Assembly: GCF_001667585.1 (NCBI RefSeq)
Contig: NZ_LZJZ01000083.1
Location: forward strand, 1-64,000
DNA: 64,000 bases
DNA from: Mycobacterium sp. E2733
GTDB taxonomy: Bacteria; Actinomycetota; Actinomycetes; Mycobacteriales; Mycobacteriaceae
Reading direction: 5' to 3'
Of this stretch, positions 17,405-24,810 are shown piece by piece. A model generated the notes under the pieces. The model searched no databases, had not been told where the DNA came from, and saw nothing but the letters and a program-made list of their open reading frames with translations. The position numbers and the translations under genes are program-made. Position 1 is the stretch's first letter. Each line of letters starts with the position of its first letter.

Positions 17405-18400
17405 ATGAGCGGTTGGAATCGACGGGGATTCTTGCAGCTCGCAGGGGCTGCGGCGGTCGCTGCGGTCGCCGGGGCCCCGGCGGCGTGCTCGTCGGGCAAA
17501 CGGTCGTCGGAGACCTCCGGCGGCAAATCGGTGACCATCGACCACCTGTTCGGCCAGACGGTCGTCAAGGAACCACCCAAGCGCGTGGTCAGCGCGGGCT
17601 ACACCGAGCAGGACGACCTGCTCGCGGTCGGCGTGGTGCCGATCGCCGTGACGTACTGGTTCGGCGATCAGCCGTTCGCGGTGTGGCCATGGGCCCAGCC
17701 CAGGCTCGGCGGAGCGCAGCCGGTGGTGCTCAACCTCGACAACGGGATCCCGGTCGACCAGATCGCCCGCCTCAAACCGGATCTGATCGTGGCCACCAAT
17801 GCGGGCGTGGACGCCGACACCTATCAGAAGCTCTCCGCTATCGCACCGACCCTGCCGCAGTCGGACGGCGACGCCTTCTTCGAGCCGTGGAAGGAGCAGG
17901 CCACCGCCATCGGCCGGGCGGTGTTCCAGGCCGACCAGATGAAGTCGTTGATCGATGCCGTCGACCAGAAATTCGCCGCCGTCGCCAAGGAACACCCGGC
18001 TTGGACGGGCAAGAAGGCATTGCTGATGCAGGGCACGTTCTGGCAGGGCACCGTCGTCGCGACCATGGCCGGCTGGCGCACGGACTTCCTGAACCAGATG
18101 GGGTTGGTGGTCGCCGACAGCGTCAAGCCTTTCGGCACCGATCACCGCGCCGTCATCCCCCGCGATCACATCAAGGCGGTGCTCGATTCCGCCGATGTAG
18201 TCATCTGGACAACCGAGAACCCCGACGACCAAAAGGCCTTACTCGCCGACCCCGAGGTGGCGGCATCTCAGGCCACCGCACAGGGCCGGCACATCTTCAC
18301 CACCAAGGAGCAGGCGGGCGCGATCGCCTTTTCCTCGCCGCTGAGCTACCCCTTGGTCGCCGATCAACTGCCCCCGCAACTGGCCAAAATCCTCGGTTAG
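17405..18400 (+). CDS. Iron-siderophore-binding Tat lipoprotein (FecB2-like)
   Basis: A 331-residue periplasmic-binding-protein family member. The N-terminus has a twin-arginine motif (NRRGFLQLAG, residues 5-14) and a lipobox ending APAAC with Cys28, so it should be exported by Tat and lipid-anchored outside the membrane. The rest is a class III (FecB/FepB type) binding protein: PKRVVSAGYTEQDDLLAVGV near the start and LKPDLIVATN at about 120. It probably binds a ferric siderophore or haem-like ligand. It matches recalled Rv0265c. No permease or ATPase gene is adjacent, and no IdeR-type box was found upstream. Confidence 0.87.
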   Translation: MSGWNRRGFLQLAGAAAVAAVAGAPAACSSGKRSSETSGGKSVTIDHLFGQTVVKEPPKRVVSAGYTEQDDLLAVGVVPIAVTYWFGDQPFAVWPWAQPRLGGAQPVVLNLDNGIPVDQIARLKPDLIVATNAGVDADTYQKLSAIAPTLPQSDGDAFFEPWKEQATAIGRAVFQADQMKSLIDAVDQKFAAVAKEHPAWTGKKALLMQGTFWQGTVVATMAGWRTDFLNQMGLVVADSVKPFGTDHRAVIPRDHIKAVLDSADVVIWTTENPDDQKALLADPEVAASQATAQGRHIFTTKEQAGAIAFSSPLSYPLVADQLPPQLAKILG

Positions 18401-18512
18401 ATCCCCGACGCGCCCGCGGCGTTTGAGCGTTTGCTAAGGCAGCTCTGGCAGTGTTCGAAAATCCGTCGCTCGCCCCTCGCCCGGTCGGCGATCGGAAGGT
18501 TACCGTCGAGTA

Positions 18513-19187
18513 ATGAGCGTGACGGACCTTACCGACAATGTGTCCAAGGACCTGCCGACACAACTGGTCGGCAACACGGTTCTGGACTTCGGCGACAACG
18601 CGCTGATGCTGCAATGCGGCAGCACGGCCGAGGTATTGGGGTGGGCGGCACACTTGCGCGCCGCGGCGTTGCCCGGCGTGGTCGACGTCGTCCCGGCCGC
18701 CCGCACGGTTCTGCTGAAACTTGCCGGCCCCCGCTTCCAAGGGGTGATCCGCCAGCAACTGCGCAAGATGCGGGTCACCGCCGACGAGTTCGTCGCGCCG
18801 GCACGCCGTGCCGATGTGGTCATCGACGTCGTCTACGACGGCCCGGACCTCGCCGAGGTCGCCGGCCTCACCGGGCTGACCATCCCGCAGGTGATCGACG
18901 CGCACACCGGTTCACTGTGGCGGGTCGGATTCAGTGGGTTCGCCCCGGGTTTCGCGTATCTGGTCGACGGTGACGCCCGCCTGCGGGTGCCGCGCCGTAC
19001 GGAGCCACGCACCTCGGTGCCCGCCGGCTCGGTCGGCCTGGCCGGCGAATTCAGCGCGATATACCCGCGCCAGTCGCCCGGCGGGTGGCAACTGATCGGC
19101 CGCACCGACGCTGTCCTGTGGGACCTCGAACGGCCGGAACCGGCACTGCTGGCGCAGGGCATGTGGGTTCAGTTCCGGGCCGTCTGA
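18513..19187 (+). CDS. pxpB: 5-oxoprolinase subunit PxpB (KipI/allophanate hydrolase subunit 1 family)
   Basis: A 224-residue KipI/PxpB family protein. It has a DFGDNALML opening, [16 protein letters not shown], and the family block [39 protein letters not shown]. It normally pairs with PxpC and PxpA to hydrolyse 5-oxoproline to glutamate using ATP. pxpC follows after 15 bp. Recalled counterpart is Rv0264c. No pxpA (LamB/YcsF) gene lies in the window, so the third subunit must be encoded elsewhere or the complex differs. Confidence 0.87.
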   Translation: MSVTDLTDNVSKDLPTQLVGNTVLDFGDNALMLQCGSTAEVLGWAAHLRAAALPGVVDVVPAARTVLLKLAGPRFQGVIRQQLRKMRVTADEFVAPARRADVVIDVVYDGPDLAEVAGLTGLTIPQVIDAHTGSLWRVGFSGFAPGFAYLVDGDARLRVPRRTEPRTSVPAGSVGLAGEFSAIYPRQSPGGWQLIGRTDAVLWDLERPEPALLAQGMWVQFRAV

Positions 19188-19202
19188 GCTAAGGAGATCG
19201 CC

Positions 19203-20120
19203 GTGAGCACCCTGGAGATTCTTCGCACCGGACCGCTCGCCGTCATCCAGGACTTGGGCCGCCCGGGGCTGGCCCACCTCGGCGTGAGCCGGTCGGGCGC
19301 CGCCGACCGCCGCGCACACCAACTGGCGAACCGGCTGGTGGCCAACCCCGATGACCGCGCCACCGTCGAAGTCACGTTCGGCGGTTTCGCGGCCCGGGTC
19401 CGGGGCGGCGACATCGACATCGCGGTGACCGGAGCCGACGCCAACCCGACCGTCGACGGAATCGAATTCGGCACCAACAGCATTCAGCACGTTCGCAACG
19501 GCCAAACGATCGCATTGGGCATGCCCCGCGCGGGACTGCGGACCTACCTGGCGGTGCGGGGCGGCATCGCCGTGGAGCCCGTGCTCGGCTCGCGCAGCTA
19601 CGACGTGATGTCGGCCATCGGCCCGTCGCCGCTGCGGGCGGGAGATGAGCTCCCGGTCGGTGAGCACACCCCCGACTACCCCGAACTCGATCAGGCCCCG
19701 GTGGCCGCCATCACCGGCAGCGCAGTCGAGCTGGCGGTGGTGCCCGGGCCGCGTGACGATTGGTTCGTCGACCCCGATGTCCTGGTGCACAACGATTGGG
19801 TGGCAAGCGACCGCAGCGACCGCGTGGGGATGCGATTGGTCGGCCGCCCGCTGCAGCACTGCTACCCGGACCGCCAACTGCCCAGCGAAGGCACCACCCG
19901 TGGCGCAATTCAGGTGCCGCCCAACGGTTTACCGGTGATACTTGGACCCGACCATCCGGTGACCGGCGGCTACCCGGTGGTGGGTGTGGTGGTCGACGAG
20001 GACATCGACAAAATCGCCCAGGTGCGCCCCGGCCAGCCCGTGCGCCTGCATTGGTCACGCCCGAGGATTTTGGTCGGCGCCCAATCGCATTCCGGCGTCG
20101 CGGAGTGGCCATTTTCCTAA
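19203..20120 (+). CDS. pxpC: 5-oxoprolinase subunit PxpC (KipA/allophanate hydrolase subunit 2 family)
   Basis: A 305-residue protein of the biotin-dependent carboxylase-like/PxpC family. Recognisable blocks are [27 protein letters not shown], the TYLAVRGGI segment, and [41 protein letters not shown] ribosome site precedes the GTG start. It forms an operon with pxpB (15-bp gap) and both should act in the cytoplasm on 5-oxoproline. Recalled counterpart is Rv0263c. Confidence 0.87.
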   Translation: MSTLEILRTGPLAVIQDLGRPGLAHLGVSRSGAADRRAHQLANRLVANPDDRATVEVTFGGFAARVRGGDIDIAVTGADANPTVDGIEFGTNSIQHVRNGQTIALGMPRAGLRTYLAVRGGIAVEPVLGSRSYDVMSAIGPSPLRAGDELPVGEHTPDYPELDQAPVAAITGSAVELAVVPGPRDDWFVDPDVLVHNDWVASDRSDRVGMRLVGRPLQHCYPDRQLPSEGTTRGAIQVPPNGLPVILGPDHPVTGGYPVVGVVVDEDIDKIAQVRPGQPVRLHWSRPRILVGAQSHSGVAEWPFS

Positions 20121-20541
20121 ACCGGAATGTATCCCAGCTCACACATAATTTCGAGGCCCGGGTCGAATCACTTGTATTGATCCGTCATTTCGGCGTTTAC
20201 GGCCTACAGGCATTTACCAGATAACTGGTAATCAACTTACAGGCGATTCGGGCCGGATTGAGTTGACCCATTCCGGTCGCGAGTGTGAGCATCGAAATAC
20301 GCGGCGGGGCATGCCTCTTCATTCGGGGCGCCCACATTTTCTCCCGTTGCGCGGGTGAATGGGGCCTGAGGAGAGGGAGTTCTATGCATGCCAACCTGCG
20401 AAGCGTCAGGTGCACGCCCGCGGTTGATGCTCTCCCGCCATCCCAAGGCGCGCAATCGGATTCACCGAGAGTCGGCCGAAGATGAGTACCGTGTCGTTCC
20501 GCTCTCGGAAAACATCGCAGTCGACGAAAGGTGACGATCGG
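20121..20541. other. Gene-free leader region between pxpC and narK3
   Basis: About 420 bp without a convincing gene; codon use in the short frames is poor. The first ~120 bp is AT-richer and holds a perfect TTACCAG/CTGGTAA palindrome. The remainder carries the narK3 ribosome site (AGGTGA) at its end. As I recall H37Rv, aac lies at this position; no trace of it was recognised. Confidence 0.5.
20214..20231. promoter_or_regulatory. Palindrome TTACCAG-ATAA-CTGGTAA
   Basis: A perfect 7-4-7 inverted repeat about 95 bp after pxpC and 310 bp before narK3. It could be an operator for a long-leader narK3 promoter; with no U-tract it is a poor terminator. It shares a loose T.AC..G....C..GT.A pattern with the palindrome upstream of nirB. 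Confidence 0.4.
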
Positions 20542-21936
20542 ATGGCCCGCAATCACCGCATCGCGGACTGGAATCCAGAAGACACAGCGGCCTGGGAGGC
20601 CGGCAACTCCAAGATCGCCCGCCGCAATCTGTTGTGCACCATCGCGGGCGACCATGTCGCCTTCTCGATCTGGACGCTGTGGCCCGTCATGGCGCTGTTC
20701 ATGCCGGCGCACGTCTACGGCTTCTCCGCAGGCGACAAGTTGCTACTCGGCGCCGTCGCCACCCTGGTCGGCGGTCTGGCCCGCATTCCCTACACCCTGG
20801 GCATCGCCACTTTCGGCGGTCGCAACTGGACCAGCTTCTCGGCGTTCGTCCTGCTGATCCCGACGGCCGCCACCATCGTGTTGCTCGCCAACCCGGGCCT
20901 GCCGCTGTGGCCCTTCGTGGTGTGCGCCGCGTTGACGGGGCTGGGCGGCGGCAACTACGCGGCTTCGCTCGCCAACGTCAACGCCTTCTACCCCCAGCGG
21001 CTCAAGGGCTCGGCGCTGGCCGTCAACGCCGGCGTCGGCAACCTCGGGGTGGCGGTGATCCAGCTGGTCGGGCTCCTGGTGCTCGCCACGGCCGGACACG
21101 AGGCGCCGTACTGGGTGTGCGCGGTGTATCTGGTGGTGCTGGCGGTGGTCGGCGTCGCGGCGGCGCTGTTCATGGACAACGTCACCCACGGCACCGAGCT
21201 GAACACGATGCGCTCGATCCTGGGCGAGCGCGACACCTACGTGATCTCACTGCTCTACATCTGCACCTTCGGCTCCTGGATCGGGTTCGCGTTCGCCTTC
21301 GGCCAGGTGATGCAGGTCAACTTCCTGGCCAACGGCGAGAGCGCCAAGCATGCGGCGCTGCACGCCGCGCAGGTCGCGTTCGTCGGACCCCTGCTCGGCT
21401 CGCTGGCCCGGATCTACGGTGGCCGGCTGGCCGACCGCAAGGGTGGCAGTCGGGTCACGCTCGGTGTGCTCGCCGGCATGACCCTGGGCGCCGGATTGCT
21501 GGTCGTCATCAGCACCTTCGACGAACACAACGCCGGGGAGCGCACGATCAGCATGATCGGCTACGTCGTCGGCTTCATGGTGCTGTTCATTCTGTCCGGG
21601 ATGGGCAACGGTTCGGTGTTCAAGCTGATCCCGTCGGTCTACGAGGCGCGCAGCCGCGCCCTCTCGATGAGCGAGGACGATCGGCGTCACTGGGCGCGCG
21701 CCAAGTCGGGATCGCTGATCGGCATCTGCTCCGCGGTCGGCGCACTCGGCGGCGTGGGGATCAACCTCGCGCTGCGCCAGTCCTACCTGGCCACCGGGAC
21801 GGAAACGTCGGCATACGTGGCGTTCCTCGCCTCCTACGTCGTGGCGGCGCTCATCACCTGGATGGTGTACGTGCGGCGACCGATGTCGCCCGTCGAGGCG
21901 GGCAGTGAGACGGCAGACGCGCTGGCGCGCGTGTGA
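20542..21936 (+). CDS. narK3: Nitrate/nitrite transporter NarK3
   Basis: A 464-residue major facilitator protein of the NarK family with about 12 membrane helices. Signatures are NLLCTIAGDHVAFSIWTLWPVMAL, FGGRNWTSFS and the nitrate signature GGGNYAASLANVNAFYP. It should move nitrate or nitrite across the plasma membrane. MARNHRIADWNPEDTAAW at 20542 is taken as the start since NarK proteins begin like this and an AAAGGTGA ribosome site precedes it; an upstream ATG adds 20 residues. The nnaR-type regulator follows 77 bp later. It matches recalled Rv0261c. Confidence 0.9.
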   Translation: MARNHRIADWNPEDTAAWEAGNSKIARRNLLCTIAGDHVAFSIWTLWPVMALFMPAHVYGFSAGDKLLLGAVATLVGGLARIPYTLGIATFGGRNWTSFSAFVLLIPTAATIVLLANPGLPLWPFVVCAALTGLGGGNYAASLANVNAFYPQRLKGSALAVNAGVGNLGVAVIQLVGLLVLATAGHEAPYWVCAVYLVVLAVVGVAAALFMDNVTHGTELNTMRSILGERDTYVISLLYICTFGSWIGFAFAFGQVMQVNFLANGESAKHAALHAAQVAFVGPLLGSLARIYGGRLADRKGGSRVTLGVLAGMTLGAGLLVVISTFDEHNAGERTISMIGYVVGFMVLFILSGMGNGSVFKLIPSVYEARSRALSMSEDDRRHWARAKSGSLIGICSAVGALGGVGINLALRQSYLATGTETSAYVAFLASYVVAALITWMVYVRRPMSPVEAGSETADALARV

Positions 21937-21953
21937 GGGCGGCCTCACTGTGG

Positions 21954-21991
21954 GCAATGCGTAAGCAATTGCCAGGTAACGCAACCGAAAT
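21954..21991. promoter_or_regulatory. Candidate GlnR box upstream of the NnaR-type gene
   Basis: Four pentamers at 11-bp spacing: GCAAT (21954), GCAAT (21965), GTAAC (21976) and GAAAT (21987). The last pair fits GlnR half-sites gTnAC and GaAAC well; the first pair is degenerate. The box ends 22 bp before the regulator's ATG. Confidence 0.42.
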
Positions 21992-22013
21992 CTGATAGGC
22001 ATACACAGGTGAT

Positions 22014-23168
22014 ATGGGACAGCCCGACTCCCCGCCGCTGACGGGTTACCGCATCGCGGTGACGTCCGCCCGGCGATCCGAGGAGCTGTGCGCGCTGCTC
22101 AGCCGACAGGGGGCCGAGGTGTGCAGCGCACCCGCGATCAACATGATCGCGCTGCCCGACGACGACGAACTGCACCGTAACACCGAGGCACTGATTGCCG
22201 ACCCACCCGACATCCTGGTAGCGCACACGGGCATCGGTTTCCGCGGCTGGCTGGCCGCGGCGGAGGGTTGGGGGCTGGTCAACCCGCTCATCACCGCGCT
22301 GTCGTCGACCCGCATCGTCTCGCGCGGGCCGAAAGCCACCGGCGCCCTGCGCGCCGCCGGCCTGCACGAGGAGTGGTCGCCCGAGTCCGAGTCCTCGCAG
22401 GAGGTGCTGGAATACCTGCTCCACTCGGGAGTGGCCGGACTGCGGGTGGCGGTCCAGCTGCACGGCGCCGCCGACGCCTGGGATCCCTTCCCGGAATTCC
22501 TCGGCGGGTTGCGCCTGGCGGGCGCCGAGGTGGTGCCCGTCCGGGTGTACCGCTGGAAGCCAACGCCTTTGGGCGGCATGTTCGATCAGCTGGTGACCGG
22601 GATCGCGGGACGGCAATTCGACGCGGTCACCTTCACGTCGGCGCCCGCGGCCGCGGCGGTGCTGGAGCGCAGCCGCGAGCTAGACGTCGAAGACCAGGTG
22701 CTGGGCGCGCTGCGCAGCGACGTGCACGCGATGTGCGTCGGCCCGGTGACCGCCAAGCCGTTGATCCGCAAAGGCGTGCCGACGTCGTCACCGGAACGAA
22801 TGCGGTTGGGCGCCTTGGCCCGTCACGTCGCCGAGGAGCTACCGCTGCTGGGCTCGTGCACGGTGACCGCCGCCGGCCACACGGTCGATATCCGCGGCAC
22901 GTGCGTGCTGGTGGACGGCTCGATCAAGGTCCTCTCGCCGTCCGGCATGGGGATACTGCGCGCGCTGGCGAAACGCCCCGGCGACGTCGTTGCCCGCGGG
23001 GACCTGTTACGGGCGCTGCCCGGCAACAGCAACGACCCGCACGCCGTCGACACCGCCGTGCTGCGGCTGCGAACCGCTCTGGGCGACAAGAACATCATCG
23101 CGACGGTGGTCAAGCGCGGATACCGGCTCGCGACCGAACAACAGCGGGCGGATTCCTCATGGCGCTGA
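22014..23168 (+). CDS. nnaR: HemD-domain response-regulator-like activator (NnaR type)
   Basis: A 384-residue protein joining two domains. Residues 1-260 form a uroporphyrinogen-III synthase (HemD) fold (GYRIAVTSARRSEELCALL, VAHTGIGFRGWL, AVTFTSAPAAAAVLE). Residues 280-375 form a winged-helix OmpR-type DNA-binding domain (KVLSPSGMGILRALAKRPGDVV and VDTAVLRLRTALGDKNII.TVVKRGYRL). This is the layout of NnaR, which works with GlnR to activate nitrate and nitrite assimilation genes in Streptomyces and mycobacteria. Lying between narK3 and the chelatase gene, with nirBD nearby, it fits that role; recalled counterpart Rv0260c. It overlaps the chelatase gene by 10 bp. Confidence 0.88.
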   Translation: MGQPDSPPLTGYRIAVTSARRSEELCALLSRQGAEVCSAPAINMIALPDDDELHRNTEALIADPPDILVAHTGIGFRGWLAAAEGWGLVNPLITALSSTRIVSRGPKATGALRAAGLHEEWSPESESSQEVLEYLLHSGVAGLRVAVQLHGAADAWDPFPEFLGGLRLAGAEVVPVRVYRWKPTPLGGMFDQLVTGIAGRQFDAVTFTSAPAAAAVLERSRELDVEDQVLGALRSDVHAMCVGPVTAKPLIRKGVPTSSPERMRLGALARHVAEELPLLGSCTVTAAGHTVDIRGTCVLVDGSIKVLSPSGMGILRALAKRPGDVVARGDLLRALPGNSNDPHAVDTAVLRLRTALGDKNIIATVVKRGYRLATEQQRADSSWR

Positions 23169-23932
23169 TCCTGGTCGCGCACGGCACCCGCAGGCCGGAG
23201 GGCGTGGCGATGGTCGAAGAGCTTGCCGCGCAGGCGAGTTCGCTGACCGGCCGCCCGGTGGAAGTCGCGTTCGTCGACGTGCTGGGCCCCACCCCCAGCG
23301 AGGTGCTGAAGCGGGCGAAAGCCACCGGCAGGCCCGCCATCGTGCTGCCGGCGTTCTTGTCGCGCGGCTATCACGTTCGCGCCGACCTGCCCGCCCACGT
23401 CGAGCTCAGCGGCCACCCGAACGCGATCGTCACGCCCGCCCTGGGCCCCAGTGGCCAGGTCGCCCGGATCGTCGGCGACCAGTTGGTCAAATGCGGTTGG
23501 CGTCCAGGTGATTCGGTGGTCCTCGCGGCGGCGGGAACATCAGATCTCAAGGCGCGCGCCGACCTGCACACCACGGCGACACTGGTATCGGCGCTGACCG
23601 GGTCGCGAGTGAGCCTGGCGTTCGCGGCCACCGGGGATCCAGAGCTGCCGGAGGCCGTGGACGAGGCGAGGCGCCATGCGCCCGACGCGCGCGTGGTGAT
23701 CGCCTCCTACCTGCTGGCCGACGGCCTGTTCCAGGAACGGCTGCACGCGTGCGGCGCCGACCTGGTCAGCCGGCCGCTGGGCACCCATCCCGGCCTGGCG
23801 CGCCTGATCGCCAATCGATTCCGCCGGGCCATGCCACCGGTCCTCGCCCCCACCGCCCGGCACGCTTCGCGGCGATCGAGCGCGCAGCGGTTGGTCCATG
23901 ACCGGGTCATGCGGCCGAATCCGGCGGCCTGA
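23159..23932 (+). CDS. Sirohydrochlorin chelatase-like protein (CbiX/SirB family)
   Basis: A 257-residue protein with two CbiX-like halves. The N-terminal MALILVAHGTRRPEG has the chelatase His (His8) and is followed by VEVAFVDVLGPTPSEVL and VLPAFLSRGYHVRADLP. The second half (SRVSLAFAATGDPELPEAVDE, ASYLLADGLFQERL) repeats the fold. It should insert iron into sirohydrochlorin to make the siroheme of NirB, which explains its place with nnaR and nirBD. The start overlaps the nnaR stop, so translation is coupled. The last ~30 residues are basic and look disordered. Recalled counterpart Rv0259c. Confidence 0.83.
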   Translation: MALILVAHGTRRPEGVAMVEELAAQASSLTGRPVEVAFVDVLGPTPSEVLKRAKATGRPAIVLPAFLSRGYHVRADLPAHVELSGHPNAIVTPALGPSGQVARIVGDQLVKCGWRPGDSVVLAAAGTSDLKARADLHTTATLVSALTGSRVSLAFAATGDPELPEAVDEARRHAPDARVVIASYLLADGLFQERLHACGADLVSRPLGTHPGLARLIANRFRRAMPPVLAPTARHASRRSSAQRLVHDRVMRPNPAA

Positions 23933-24004
23933 CGAGCTCGCCGGCGAGGCGCGCCGACGGCCCCGACGCTTGCTCTTTGGTCCGACAGGGGCGATCCTGG
24001 CAGC

Positions 24005-24457
24005 ATGCCCCGTCGCGAAGAGCCGTCGCGCGGGCTTCTTGACCCGGTCGCCAAGGTGCTGCGGTTGCCGTTCGGCACACCGGAATTCATCGACCGGATC
24101 GTCACCGGCGGGGTCAACCAGGTGGGCCGTCAGACGCTGCGCATGCTGATCACCACGTGGGATGCCGCCGGCGGCGGACCCTTCGCCGCGAGCGCGATAG
24201 CTTCCACCGGGATGGCCAAGACCGCCGAAACCGTGCAAAGCATGTTCGTCGGCCCGGTTTTCGGCCCGCTACTGAGGATGCTGGGAGCCGACAAGGCCGC
24301 CACCCGCGCCTCGCTGTGCGCCTCGCAACTGGTGGGCCTGGGCATCATGCGCTACGGCATTCGCTCCGAGCCGCTGCACTCGATGTCGGTCGACGCGATC
24401 GTCGACGCCATCGGCCCGACGATGCAGCGCTACCTCGTCGGCGACATCACGCGCTAG
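24005..24457 (+). CDS. TetR C-terminal-domain-only protein
   Basis: A 150-residue protein resembling the ligand-binding half of TetR regulators. RMLITTWDAAGGGPFAASAI and ASLCASQLVGLGIMRYGIRSEPLHSM, then DAIGPTMQRYL, match the C-terminal helices of the mycobacterial TetR subgroup. The usual N-terminal helix-turn-helix is absent: the preceding ~30 residues (MPRREEPSRGLLDPVAKVLRL) are too short. It matches recalled Rv0258c (151 residues), so the short form is conserved rather than freshly truncated. It ends 4 bp into the convergent nirD stop. It might dimerise with a full TetR protein and modulate it. Confidence 0.68.
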   Translation: MPRREEPSRGLLDPVAKVLRLPFGTPEFIDRIVTGGVNQVGRQTLRMLITTWDAAGGGPFAASAIASTGMAKTAETVQSMFVGPVFGPLLRMLGADKAATRASLCASQLVGLGIMRYGIRSEPLHSMSVDAIVDAIGPTMQRYLVGDITR

Positions 24458-24810
24458 GCGGCGATCCGGCCGACCTGGACGAAGCCGTCGGCGGTCACAC
24501 GGGCCGGGTACACCGGCACCGAGAAGTTCGGATCGTCCAAGCATTCACCGTCTTCCAGCGAGAAGGCCTGCTTGAGGATCGGCGACTGAACCGTCACCCG
24601 ACCCCCGCGGTCCCCCACGATCCCGCGCGAGAGCACCGCCGCGCCTGAGAACGGGTCGACGTTGCCCACCGCGTAGACCGAGCCGTCGTCCAGCCGGAAC
24701 AACGCCGCCTGGGAACCGTCGTCGAGCAGCACGCCGACCCCCCGGCCCGGGATGAGGCGGTGGTACTCGCAGGCCGTCGTCCACACCTGAATGTCGTTGA
24801 GAAGTGTCAT
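24454..24810 (-). CDS. nirD: Nitrite reductase [NAD(P)H] small subunit NirD
   Basis: A 118-residue Rieske-fold protein, the small subunit of the assimilatory nitrite reductase. MTLLNDIQVWTTACEY and LIPGRGVGVLLDDGSQAALFRLDDGSVYAVGNVDPFSGAAVLSRGIVGDRGG are typical of NirD, which lacks the iron-sulphur Cys/His ligands of true Rieske proteins. The ATG overlaps the nirB stop as ATGA, so the subunits are translationally coupled. Length equals the recalled H37Rv NirD. Confidence 0.93.
   Translation of the reverse strand: MTLLNDIQVWTTACEYHRLIPGRGVGVLLDDGSQAALFRLDDGSVYAVGNVDPFSGAAVLSRGIVGDRGGRVTVQSPILKQAFSLEDGECLDDPNFSVPVYPARVTADGFVQVGRIAA

Noticed and set aside
17405..17420. IdeR iron box upstream of the iron-binding lipoprotein
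   Set aside because: No TTAGGTTAG-type palindrome could be found in the 56-bp gap or nearby.
20121..20541. Remnant of aac between pxpC and narK3
   Set aside because: No acetyltransferase-like peptide was found in any frame.
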